Assembly: GCA_902465435.1 (NCBI GenBank)
Contig: CABQNH010000019.1
Span: 1 to 35,648, forward strand
From: an uncultured Eubacteriales bacterium
GTDB taxonomy: Bacteria; Bacillota; Clostridia; Oscillospirales; Oscillospiraceae
Direction: 5' to 3'
Length of the DNA: 35,648 bases
Positions within the stretch are counted from its first letter, which is position 1; the number at the start of each line of letters is the position of its first letter. Below the pieces are notes generated by a model, which did not search any database, was not told the origin of the DNA, and saw only the letters and a program-made list of their open reading frames with translations. A program made the translations under genes and the position numbers. Shown in pieces: positions 8,483 to 15,578 of this stretch.

Positions 8483-9565
8483 CTATTTCTTTAAGGTGGA
8501 ACGGGACAGCATGGCCTCGGCCTCCGCCTGAGACAGGTCGTAATGCCAGAACAGCGCATAAAACTCCTGCGCGACGGCGACCATGTCATAGGAAAAGACC
8601 TCGGGGTACAGAAGATTTCCCAGCCACCAGATGCCCAAAACGCGATTCACTGAGGGCGGGGTGGACATCCAGTCGTAGGGAAGATTGGGAATCTCATAAT
8701 AGCTTCCGGATTTCACGGCGGTCAGCGCCGACCATTCGCTGTCCGGCAGCGTATCGTAGGGGCCGCCGCCGGACAGAAGAATGACGTCCGGATCTAAAAC
8801 ATAGACCTGCTCCAGATTGACGGTCGTTCCGCCGTTTCGGTTGCTTATCTCATCCGTTTGTAGGGCGTTGACTGCGCCCACCAGAGGAAGAACGTCCGCC
8901 TGCACGGAGCCTTCCGCATTGCAGGCAAGCCCGGTCGCGCCGGTGCCGAACAGAACGGTTTTGCGCTGCGACTGCGGGATCTTCGCGACGTTTTCCGCCG
9001 CCATGGCGAGTGTTTGCTCGATATAGACCGCGCGCGCCTCCGCCTCCTCTTCACAGCCCAAAAGCGTGCCGAGCTTTCGGTAGGCGGACGGCATGGTCTC
9101 CAGCGTTGCTTCAAGAAATATGGTGGGAATGCCGGTCTGCGACTGGATGCGATCCATATCGTCGCGTACAGACTCCTTGACGTCGCCCAGGTCAATGATA
9201 AGCTGCGGCTGCGCCGCGATCAAAGATTCCATATTTAAATTGGCCTTGCTGCCGTAAAACTGGCCGAAGGTGGGAAGGTACCACATATCCTCCGGAAAGT
9301 ACGGCATCTGCGCGGTGCTGGGGCTGCTCGAAAGGCCGACCAAAAGCGACGGCGCGACGGTCATCAGGATCATCTGCGCGGTGGAACCGCTGGCCGCGAT
9401 CCGTGTGATCGACTTCGGCACGGTGACGGCGCGTCCGGCGTCGTCCGTGAACACGACGGTTTCGACTCCCGCAAGCGGGTCATATCCGGATTTCTTACAG
9501 CCGGAGAAGCATGAAAGCGTCAATATCAGACAAAGGAAAACACAAATTAGCCTTTTATGCTGCAT
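8483..9565 (-). CDS. ABC substrate-binding lipoprotein, FecB/BtuF type
   Basis: A 360-residue lipoprotein. A hydrophobic signal ends in the lipobox FSGC with Cys23 as the lipidation site. The mature part follows the helical-backbone metal-complex receptor pattern: VVFTDDAGRAVTVPKSITRI at the start of the first lobe, ESLIAAQPQLIIDL, then VYVLDPDVILLSGG and a late YDWMSTPPSVNRVLGIWWL segment. It captures the ligand outside the membrane and delivers it to the FecCD permease. It is the first gene of the operon, with GGGAGGG as ribosome site and a terminator-like hairpin 63 bases upstream of the start. A nine-base gap separates it from the next gene. The substrate is not defined by sequence; an iron or tetrapyrrole complex is typical of the family. 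Confidence 0.92.
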   Translation of the reverse strand: MQHKRLICVFLCLILTLSCFSGCKKSGYDPLAGVETVVFTDDAGRAVTVPKSITRIAASGSTAQMILMTVAPSLLVGLSSSPSTAQMPYFPEDMWYLPTFGQFYGSKANLNMESLIAAQPQLIIDLGDVKESVRDDMDRIQSQTGIPTIFLEATLETMPSAYRKLGTLLGCEEEAEARAVYIEQTLAMAAENVAKIPQSQRKTVLFGTGATGLACNAEGSVQADVLPLVGAVNALQTDEISNRNGGTTVNLEQVYVLDPDVILLSGGGPYDTLPDSEWSALTAVKSGSYYEIPNLPYDWMSTPPSVNRVLGIWWLGNLLYPEVFSYDMVAVAQEFYALFWHYDLSQAEAEAMLSRSTLKK

Positions 9566-9589
9566 AGAAAGCCCTCCCGGGGCGTTATT

Positions 9590-9620
9590 TTACAAAAAGA
9601 ATAGCGCCGATTGACAAAAA
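9590..9620 (-). promoter_or_regulatory. weak promoter-like pair before the lipoprotein gene
   Basis: On the minus strand TTGTCA is followed 19 bases later by TAAAAT, just after the U-tract of the upstream terminator hairpin. The spacing is two bases longer than ideal, so the operon may instead depend on read-through from the stronger promoter at 10179-10207. Confidence 0.3.
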
Positions 9621-9627
9621 CAAAAAA

Positions 9628-9653
9628 CGGATTACTTGCTGACAAGTAATCCG
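9628..9653 (-). terminator. intrinsic terminator / attenuator upstream of the uptake operon
   Basis: A perfect 10-bp stem (CGGATTACTT with AAGTAATCCG) and 6-base loop is followed on the minus strand by TTTTTTGTTTTTG, a strong Rho-independent terminator shape. It lies between the promoter at 10179-10207 and the lipoprotein start at 9565. It could either end a free-standing RNA or attenuate the operon. It is the variable hairpin of repeat-family copy C. Confidence 0.8.
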
Positions 9654-9700
9654 TCCAGACTGTCAATCCAGCTCGCGACCGTCAAACAGAGAAGCATTTT
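9654..9700 (-). repeat. leader of the variable-terminator repeat, copy C
   Basis: A diverged leader (TTTGACGGTC...GATTGACAGTCTGGA on the minus strand) just before the terminator hairpin at 9628-9653. It preserves the order H palindrome, leader, variable hairpin seen at 32694-32918. Confidence 0.5.
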
Positions 9701-9790
9701 TGCCTATTGAAAACGCGACCGTTCCCTTTAAAGAACGAACAGATGCGGTTCAAAATAGGACAAATGACAATGGTTTGACTTACTTCAAGA

Positions 9791-9830
9791 CTCGTGCTCT
9801 GCCGTACTGTGGTACGGCTGCAGGCGCGAG
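9791..9830 (-). repeat. CTCGCGCC palindrome, copy H1
   Basis: An imperfect palindrome with an inner perfect 7-bp stem GCCGTAC/GTACGGC and outer arms CTCG/CGAG. Read on the minus strand it begins CTCGCGCCTGCA and aligns with palindromes at 24911-24951 and 32694-32737. After it the minus strand continues AAGTAAGTCAAA, shared with the copy at 32694. Confidence 0.6.
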
Positions 9831-9893
9831 CCTTTCGTTTCCGAACTTCCTTGACAGCTTGTCCGCGCGTCAATACGTTTTTTGGCGCGCGAT

Positions 9894-9919
9894 CGGATTG
9901 CCTGCGGACAAGCAATCCG
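9894..9919. repeat. 26-nt palindrome related to the 9628 hairpin
   Basis: CGGATTGC and GCAATCCG arms enclose a 10-base loop. It aligns end to end with the hairpin at 9628-9653; an A:T pair in one is a G:C pair in the other, so pairing is kept while sequence changes. No U-tract follows on either strand. Confidence 0.55.
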
Positions 9920-10178
9920 TAAACACAGAAAGCGCCCGGTGCGATCCGGCAGATTTCCTTCTCAAGCATGGAAGGCTGCGCTGTTTCCAGCGGAACCCTT
10001 TGTACGAAATGTACCGGACAGCCCTCCGTGGCGGCGGTGCGCTTTAGGAAGGCTGCCTCCAGAAATCTATGAAACCCTGAGACTCTGAGAAACGCCGCAC
10101 CGCCGCGCTTTGCCTGCACGTCGGTTCGGCGAGGAAGCCCCGGCCTGTGTTGGCGGAATCTCAGAACTTTTCAGTTTC

Positions 10179-10207
10179 ATAATACACTGCCGAGGGGGAA
10201 AAAGCAA
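10179..10207 (-). promoter_or_regulatory. sigma-A type promoter
   Basis: On the minus strand TTGCTT (10202-10207) and TATTAT (10179-10184) are separated by exactly 17 bases, giving a start near 10172. It lies 32 bases beyond the AEC transporter stop and points into the non-coding block and the uptake operon. Confidence 0.65.
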
Positions 10208-10238
10208 GCAGTATTTTATGTCCCAGAGGGGTGTGCGG

Positions 10239-11156
10239 TCAGCCGAAGAGAAGCCAGAGAAGAAGCGGAACCGCGGCAAGGCTCAAAAGTGTGGACAAAA
10301 ATACACCGGAGGCGGCAAGCCGCTCGTTCCCACCGTATTTGGCGGTCAAAAGTGTGGAGAGCGCGGCGATTGGCATCGAGGCCATGAGAACCGTGACGCC
10401 AAGAATCAGCTCGTTTGCGACAAAGGGGTGCAGCAGCGCATACACTGCGAGCGGCAGGAGCAGCTGCCGGATCAGGCAGATGACATAAAGCCGCCAATTG
10501 GTAAACACCTCGCGCAGCGGCACGGCAGAGAGCGCAATGCCGATCACAAGCATACATACGGCGCTCGACACGCTGCCGAGCATTTCCAGCGCGCCGGTGA
10601 TGAAGGCCGGCGCGCGAACATTCGTCAGGTAAAAAAGATAAGCAAGAAGCGAGGCGGGGATCATGGGCGTGGTCAGCCGCTTGAGCGAAAAGCGCGAGCC
10701 GGAGGGCGCGAGCAGCTCCACGCCGTAGGTGTAGACCACGAACTGGAACACCAGATTGAAAATCGCAGCGTAAAACACGGCGTTTGCACCATAGACCGCC
10801 TCGACAACCGGAAAGCCCAGAAAGCCCATGTTGGAGAAAATGCACATGAAGCGGTAAAGTCGAAGATCCTTCTCCGGGCAGCGCAGAAGGCGGGGAAGCA
10901 GCAGACCCAGAAGAATCAGAACGACATACATCGCAACGGCGATGGCGGTCAGCAGATACACCTGGCGATTGCTGAGCTGACGCTCGCTGCCCAATACGGA
11001 GAACAGCACCATGCAGGGATTTGCAATGCAAATGACGAGCTGCGAGAGCACACGGTTCGAGCCTGCGGGGAAGACGCCGCGCTTCGCGGCGACAAAGCCG
11101 ACGGCAATCAACAGCAGCAGGATAACCATGCGGGTGATGATAACGGAGAAATCCAC
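10239..11156 (-). CDS. AEC-family transporter (auxin efflux carrier family)
   Basis: A 305-residue integral membrane protein with about ten hydrophobic helices in two repeats. The N-terminal LLLLIAVGFVAAKRGVFP and LSQLVICIANPCMVLFSVL segments, and the mid-protein CIFSNMGFLGFPVVEAVYG, are typical of AEC (BASS-related) carriers that export or exchange small carboxylates or other anions. The start appears to be a GTG at 11156 with only a weak G-rich ribosome site, 17 bases after the aminopeptidase stop, so expression is probably coupled to that gene. The substrate is unknown. The last residues end close to a new promoter facing the same way. Confidence 0.88.
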   Translation of the reverse strand: MDFSVIITRMVILLLLIAVGFVAAKRGVFPAGSNRVLSQLVICIANPCMVLFSVLGSERQLSNRQVYLLTAIAVAMYVVLILLGLLLPRLLRCPEKDLRLYRFMCIFSNMGFLGFPVVEAVYGANAVFYAAIFNLVFQFVVYTYGVELLAPSGSRFSLKRLTTPMIPASLLAYLFYLTNVRAPAFITGALEMLGSVSSAVCMLVIGIALSAVPLREVFTNWRLYVICLIRQLLLPLAVYALLHPFVANELILGVTVLMASMPIAALSTLLTAKYGGNERLAASGVFLSTLLSLAAVPLLLWLLFG

Positions 11157-11173
11157 GCGGTGCGCGCCCCCGT

Positions 11174-12460
11174 TCAGGCGGAATAGAAGGCGGCGATCAG
11201 GCGCGTCAGCGCTTCCTCGTCCCGAATGCCCATCAGCTCCCGGGCGGAGTGCATTGCGAGGATCGGAACGCCGACGTCCACCGCGCGCATACCCAAAAGC
11301 GCGGAGGCCATGGCACCGATCGTTCCGCCGCCGCGCAGGTCGGCGCGATTCATGAAGCGCTGTACCGGAATGGAATAATCACGGCAAAGCTGCTCGACGA
11401 CGGCAACGGAGACGGCGTCGGTCGGATAGCGCTGGTTGAAGTTCATCTTGAGCGTCACGCCGCCGTTCATTACCGATTGACAGACGGGATCGAGCTTTTC
11501 CATGTGATTCGGATGCGCTGCGTGCGCAACGTCGCAGGACAGCAGCATCCCGTTTGCGCAGGCATCAAGGAAGGCGGCGCGATCCAGACCGAGCGAGAGG
11601 CAGAGCTTTTCCAAAATGCTGCCCAGCATGGCGGAATCCGCGCCCTGCTTGGTGTTGCTGCCGATCTCCTCGTTATCATACAGTACGGCGACGTTGATGC
11701 CGCGGCTGCACGGCGAATCGGCCAGCGCGCGGATGCAGCCGTAAACGCTGGTCAGGTTATCCAGACGCGGCGCGGAGAGCAGATCCTCCTCAAAGCCGAT
11801 CTGCTCGCTCTTTTCCGCGTTGAACGCGCAGAGATCGAAGCTCAGAATTTCTTCGGGCAGGACGCAGAGCCGCTCGGCCAGCTTGGAGAGCAGGTAGCCG
11901 TCCTTGCTCCAGGTACGCTCGGCCGTCCGGCAGATGGGAAGCAGATCGACGTTGGCCTTGAGCGCAACACCGTTATTGACCTCACGGTTCATATGGACGG
12001 CAAGATTCGGAATCGTTAACACGGGACGATCCCAAGACACGAGCCGTACCTCGGGATGCAGCGGATCCCTGCCGCGCAGGGCGACCGTGCCGGCAAGAGA
12101 CAGCGGGCGGTCAAGCCAGCTTGCATAAATTGCGCCGCCGTACGGCTCAATATTCAGCCGCAGACAGCCGCCGGACAGAAGCTCCGGCTCCGGCTTGATA
12201 TGCAGACACGGCCAATCGGTGTGGGACGCGGCGATGCGGATGCCGTCGGAGGCGCACACATGCTGCGAAAGCGCAAGGGCGACGAGGGAATTGTCAAACA
12301 CCGGCACATAATACTTTCCGCCGGGCGTAAGCGTCCAAGGCTCGCCGTAGCCAAGTACGGAAAAGCCGCAGGAGGACAGCAGTGCGGCAGCGTTGGCCAC
12401 CGCGTGCGCGGGCGAAACGCCGCGATCCAAAAAGGAAAGAAACTCCGAAGTTGTATACAT
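11174..12460 (-). CDS. apeB: M18 family aminopeptidase
   Basis: A 428-residue cytoplasmic dinuclear metallopeptidase, the usual length for M18. Visible metal-site and catalytic stretches are AASHTDWP near the N-terminus, RLDNLTSVYG, YDNEEIGS, SCDVAHAAHPNH and the C-terminal AMHSARELMG, which together supply the His, Asp and Glu ligands. It removes N-terminal acidic or neutral residues from peptides, feeding amino acid recycling. The ATG at 12460 has GGAGG ten bases upstream and a strong promoter. It leads a two-gene transcript with the AEC transporter. Its promoter region is the left border of the phage-type cluster, which faces away from it. Confidence 0.93.
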   Translation of the reverse strand: MYTTSEFLSFLDRGVSPAHAVANAAALLSSCGFSVLGYGEPWTLTPGGKYYVPVFDNSLVALALSQHVCASDGIRIAASHTDWPCLHIKPEPELLSGGCLRLNIEPYGGAIYASWLDRPLSLAGTVALRGRDPLHPEVRLVSWDRPVLTIPNLAVHMNREVNNGVALKANVDLLPICRTAERTWSKDGYLLSKLAERLCVLPEEILSFDLCAFNAEKSEQIGFEEDLLSAPRLDNLTSVYGCIRALADSPCSRGINVAVLYDNEEIGSNTKQGADSAMLGSILEKLCLSLGLDRAAFLDACANGMLLSCDVAHAAHPNHMEKLDPVCQSVMNGGVTLKMNFNQRYPTDAVSVAVVEQLCRDYSIPVQRFMNRADLRGGGTIGAMASALLGMRAVDVGVPILAMHSARELMGIRDEEALTRLIAAFYSA

Positions 12461-12496
12461 AAGAAGGAAACCTCCGTTTCAGTGAATGATAAAACC

Positions 12497-12525
12497 ATCA
12501 TAGCATTTTCCGCCGAAAGATACAA
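12497..12525 (-). promoter_or_regulatory. promoter of the M18 aminopeptidase gene
   Basis: On the minus strand TTGTAT (12520-12525), 17 bases, then TATGAT (12497-12502) preceded by TGC, an extended -10. An 11-base direct repeat CGAAGTTGTAT-like sequence (written on the plus strand) occurs at about 12446 and again at about 12544, flanking the promoter; it could be chance, since one copy is in the start of the gene. Confidence 0.75.
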
Positions 12526-12675
12526 CAAAAAAGATTATTTGCGCGAAGTTGTATGAAAAAATGCAACAATTCCCTTTTTCTGGATTAAGGGTGAAGGGGC
12601 TGCGTGAGAGAAGACGGCGGAATTCGGCCGCGCGGCGCGGCACCGAAAAGATACTGGTTATTTAGGAGGTCAATG
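12526..12675. other. intergenic leader of the phage-type cluster
   Basis: I see no strong promoter facing the phage-type genes here. The stretch starts A+T-rich and becomes G+C-rich before the AGGAGG site at 12664. Expression of the cluster may need an activator, or a promoter too divergent to read by eye. Confidence 0.4.
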
Positions 12676-13134
12676 ATGAAACTGAGCAAGAATGCAGTTC
12701 GGCGCTTTGCCTATGTCTACTTGCAGACAGGAGATCCGGACTGCGCCGCAGAGGCGATCGGCAAGCGGGACGGGATTGCCATTCTGACGCAGCCGGAGAT
12801 CGCAGAGGAGCTGCAGCGGCAGCGCGGGGCGACGAGCGGACAAGTCTCCCGCGAGGAAAGCCTGCGCAGGCTGGCGCAGCTTGCGTTTGGCCGCGCGAAT
12901 GACTGCGTGCGGCTGGCGCTGGGCGAGGAGACAAACATTGCTTCGCTGGATCTGAGCCTGCTTGCCGAAATCAAACGCAGCGATAAGGGCGCGGTCGAAA
13001 TCAAGCTGATCGACCGGCTGGAGGCAATCGACCGGCTGCTGGAGAGTGCCGGAGAACGAAACGGCGCGGCAGAATTCCTGCGCGCGCTCAGCGACGAGAC
13101 GCCGCAGGGATGTGACTGCGCTTGCAAGGCATAG
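12676..13134 (+). CDS. phage terminase small subunit
   Basis: A 152-residue protein opening with KLSKNAVRRFAYVYLQTGDPDCAAEAIG, a helix-turn-helix-like start typical of Terminase_2/XtmA small subunits: a reach of basic residues, then the pattern 'Y...GD...AA..AG'. It would recognise DNA for packaging and hand it to the large subunit. Of two adjacent ATG codons at 12673 and 12676, the second has better spacing from the AGGAGG site. It overlaps the large subunit by 13 bases. It is the first gene of the cluster; no repressor or integrase precedes it. Confidence 0.8.
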   Translation: MKLSKNAVRRFAYVYLQTGDPDCAAEAIGKRDGIAILTQPEIAEELQRQRGATSGQVSREESLRRLAQLAFGRANDCVRLALGEETNIASLDLSLLAEIKRSDKGAVEIKLIDRLEAIDRLLESAGERNGAAEFLRALSDETPQGCDCACKA

Positions 13135-14372
13135 GCTTTTCGCCAAAGCAAAAAACCGTACTGCTCTGGTGGACGTCCCGAAGTCCTTACCGAACGTGCG
13201 ACGCTATCATCTGCGACGGCGCAATTCGCTCCGGCAAGACGCTCTGCATGGGTCTGAGCTTCTTCTTCTGGGCAATGGCGAACCATTGCGACCGCCGCTT
13301 CGCGCTCTGCGGCAAGACGGCGTCCTCCCTGCGGCGGAACGTGCTTGCAGAGCTGCTGCCGAGGCTGCGGGCGCTTGGCTTTCAATGCGAGGAAAAGCGC
13401 ACAGAGAATAAAATACGCGTCAGCCTGGGGAGCCGCGCAAATGATTTTTACCTTTTCGGCGGCTACGACGAGCGCTCCTGCGCGCTCATTCAGGGCGTGA
13501 CGCTTGCAGGCGTGCTGCTCGACGAGGTCGCGCTGATGCCGCGCAGCTTTGTGGAGCAGGCCTGTGCGCGCTGCTCCGTCGCCGGTTCCCGTCTCTGGTT
13601 CAACTGCAATCCGGAGGGGCCATACCACTGGTTCTATACGGAATGGATATGCCGCGCGGCGCAGCGGAACTGCCTTTATCTGCATTTCACGATGGACGAC
13701 AATCCCTCACTGACGCAGGAGGTACGCGCGCGCTACCGCAGACTTTACACGGGCGTATTTTATCAGCGGTTCATTCTGGGGCAGTGGGTCGCGGCACAGG
13801 GGCGCGTTTACGATTTCTTTACGCCGTCCATGGCAAAGCCCGTGCCGACCGGCGCATTTCAAAGCTGGTACATTTCCTGCGACTACGGAACGGTCAACCC
13901 GGCATCCTTCGGCCTGTGGGGGCTGCAGGACGGCGTGTGGTATCGCGTGAAGGAATTCTATTTTGATTCGCGGCGGGAAAAGCGTCAAATGACCGACGAG
14001 GAATACGCCGAACGGCTTGCCGCGCTGGCGGGAGGCCGACGCATCTGCGGCGTGATCGTCGATCCCTCGGCAGCGAGCTTTCTGGAGGTGCTGCGCAGGC
14101 GCGGCTTTCCGGCGCGCAAGGCGCAGAACGATGTGCTCTCTGGCATCCGGCGGACAGCGGATCTGCTGAAGACAGGAAAAATCGTGATCTGTCAGACCTG
14201 CACCGACTGCCTGCAGGAGCTGCAGGAGTACGTCTGGGACGAGAGAACGGGGCAGGACGCAGTCCGGAAGTCACACGACCACGCTATGGACGATATGCGT
14301 TATTTCGTTTCGACCGTGCTGACACCGCAGCATACGGACTTCGCCGTATGCAGCGCTGTGAGGCGTGCATAG
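13122..14372 (+). CDS. phage terminase large subunit
   Basis: A 416-residue packaging motor and nuclease of the PBSX/Terminase_3 type. Walker A GAIRSGKT is at 33-40, Walker B VLLDE at 131-135 and the coupling motif FNCNP at 160-164. The nuclease acidic triad is visible as D254 (SCDYG), D314 (VDPSA) and D390/D391 (DDMRYF). All are intact, so packaging activity is plausible. The start is a TTG at 13122 inside the small-subunit gene; no in-frame ATG gives a better start before the conserved region. Length is normal for the family. The intact nuclease and ATPase motifs argue against simple decay of the cluster. Confidence 0.93.
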   Translation: MQGIGFSPKQKTVLLWWTSRSPYRTCDAIICDGAIRSGKTLCMGLSFFFWAMANHCDRRFALCGKTASSLRRNVLAELLPRLRALGFQCEEKRTENKIRVSLGSRANDFYLFGGYDERSCALIQGVTLAGVLLDEVALMPRSFVEQACARCSVAGSRLWFNCNPEGPYHWFYTEWICRAAQRNCLYLHFTMDDNPSLTQEVRARYRRLYTGVFYQRFILGQWVAAQGRVYDFFTPSMAKPVPTGAFQSWYISCDYGTVNPASFGLWGLQDGVWYRVKEFYFDSRREKRQMTDEEYAERLAALAGGRRICGVIVDPSAASFLEVLRRRGFPARKAQNDVLSGIRRTADLLKTGKIVICQTCTDCLQELQEYVWDERTGQDAVRKSHDHAMDDMRYFVSTVLTPQHTDFAVCSAVRRA

Positions 14373-14435
14373 TGCGGTGCGCGGGAAAAGCACGGCGAAT
14401 GCAAATCCAAAACCGGGAAAGGGGGTGAACAAAAC

Positions 14436-15578
14436 TTGAAACGCAAGCAAAAAAGCAGCGTTGCGGGCTGCACGACGCAGCTCCGCAGCTATCAGAGCCA
14501 TCCCTTTGGGAGCATGCGCGGCTATGTGCCGCTCGGCGGTGCGGAAACAAGGCTCTACAGCGCGATGCGCGAGGCGATCCCGCTTCTCGACGCGGCCATT
14601 TGCAAGCTGGTGCGGCTGACCGGTGGATTTACGGTGCGCTGCGGGGGCGGCGCACCGGAGGCGGCGCTGCAGGAATTTCTGCGAACCGTGGACTGCGGGC
14701 GCGGCCAGCGCGGCATCGACAGCTTCCTTTCCGGCTTTTTGGACAGCCTGCTGACCTACGGCCGCGCCATCGGCGAGATGGTGATTACGGGCGGTCGGCT
14801 GACCGGTGTCTGCTGGGGGGACGTGACACAGCTGCAGATCGAGGAGGGGGAGAATCCTTACGACTATGTTCTGTGCGCGGCCGACCGAAACGGTACGATG
14901 CGGCCGCTGCCGTATCCGCAGCTTCTGCTCTTCGCTACGCTCAATCCGGAGCCGACGAATCCCTATGGCGTCAGCCTGCTGCGCAGCATGCCGTTTCTGT
15001 GCGATATTCTGTTGAAAATCTACAACACGATCGGCGTGAACTGGGAACGCGCCGGGAATGTGCGCTACGCCGTCGTCTGCAGACCGACCGGCGACGCGCC
15101 GGATGCGGGAACCGCACAGGAGCGCGCGCAGCAGATGGCGGGCGAATGGGCGCAGGCGATGCAGGAAAGCAAAAACGGCTCGGTTCGCGACTTTGTGGCA
15201 GTCGGCGACGTTTCCGTCAAGGTGATCGGCTCGGACGGGCAAATTCTGGACGCGGAGACGCCGGTACGGCTGATTTTAGAGCAGCTTGTCTCCCGAACCG
15301 GTCTGCCGCCCTTCCTGCTTGGACTGAGCTGGTCCTCAACGGAGCGCATGAGCGCCCAGCAGGCCGATATGCTGACAAGCGAGCTTTGGGCGCTGCGCCG
15401 CGCCGTGCAGCCGGTGCTCGAACGAATCTGTGAGCAGTATCTGCGCATGAACGGCTGCGGACGCAAGCCGGAAATCGTCTGGGAGGACATCAGCCTGCAG
15501 GATCTGACGGAGGAGGCGCAGGCGGAATACTACCGCGCGCAGGCAGACAAAATTCGCGCGGAGCTGGAAAACGCATGA
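14436..15578 (+). CDS. phage portal protein
   Basis: A 380-residue protein with portal features: an N-terminal SAMREAIPLLDAAICKLVRLTGG segment, a central LTYGRAIGEMVI, a GVSLLRSMPFLCDILLKIYNTI helix, and a C-terminal LILEQLVSRTGLPPFLLGLSW region. It would form the dodecameric ring at the capsid vertex through which DNA enters. The start is a TTG at 14436 with AAGGGGGTG eight bases upstream. A 63-base gap separates it from the terminase, the largest break in the early part of the cluster. Its last bases overlap the next gene by ATGA. Confidence 0.9.
   Translation: MKRKQKSSVAGCTTQLRSYQSHPFGSMRGYVPLGGAETRLYSAMREAIPLLDAAICKLVRLTGGFTVRCGGGAPEAALQEFLRTVDCGRGQRGIDSFLSGFLDSLLTYGRAIGEMVITGGRLTGVCWGDVTQLQIEEGENPYDYVLCAADRNGTMRPLPYPQLLLFATLNPEPTNPYGVSLLRSMPFLCDILLKIYNTIGVNWERAGNVRYAVVCRPTGDAPDAGTAQERAQQMAGEWAQAMQESKNGSVRDFVAVGDVSVKVIGSDGQILDAETPVRLILEQLVSRTGLPPFLLGLSWSSTERMSAQQADMLTSELWALRRAVQPVLERICEQYLRMNGCGRKPEIVWEDISLQDLTEEAQAEYYRAQADKIRAELENA

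Larger units (their letters stand above)
9628..10172 (-). ncRNA. candidate large structured RNA or operon leader
   Basis: This stretch runs from a strong minus-strand promoter to an intrinsic terminator, about 545 nt, without a convincing gene. The RNA strand shows several mutually compatible pairings. A 9-bp stem pairs 10156-10164 with 10077-10085 (one G-U). A hairpin of about 11 bp pairs 10047-10057 with 10016-10027. A perfect 11-bp pairing joins 10096-10106, in the loop of the first stem, to 10031-10041, in the loop of the second, so it would be a kissing-loop contact. There is also a GAAA tetraloop hairpin at 9979-9992, a CCTTC/GAAGG hairpin at 9957-9975 and palindromes at 9894-9919 and 9791-9830. 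I do not recognise an RNA family. The alternative is a long attenuator leader of the operon. Confidence 0.5.

Noticed and set aside
9682..10119. A 145-codon minus-strand frame in the non-coding block
   Set aside because: It starts at GTG without a ribosome site, is Arg/Cys-rich without a domain, and overlaps the RNA pairing arms and the repeat leader. I treat the block as RNA, though a small gene cannot be fully excluded.
9566..10200. A cobalamin or other known riboswitch upstream of the FecB-type gene
   Set aside because: I searched for the conserved cobalamin core and found no match on the operon strand; the pairings seen do not fit a riboswitch class I know.
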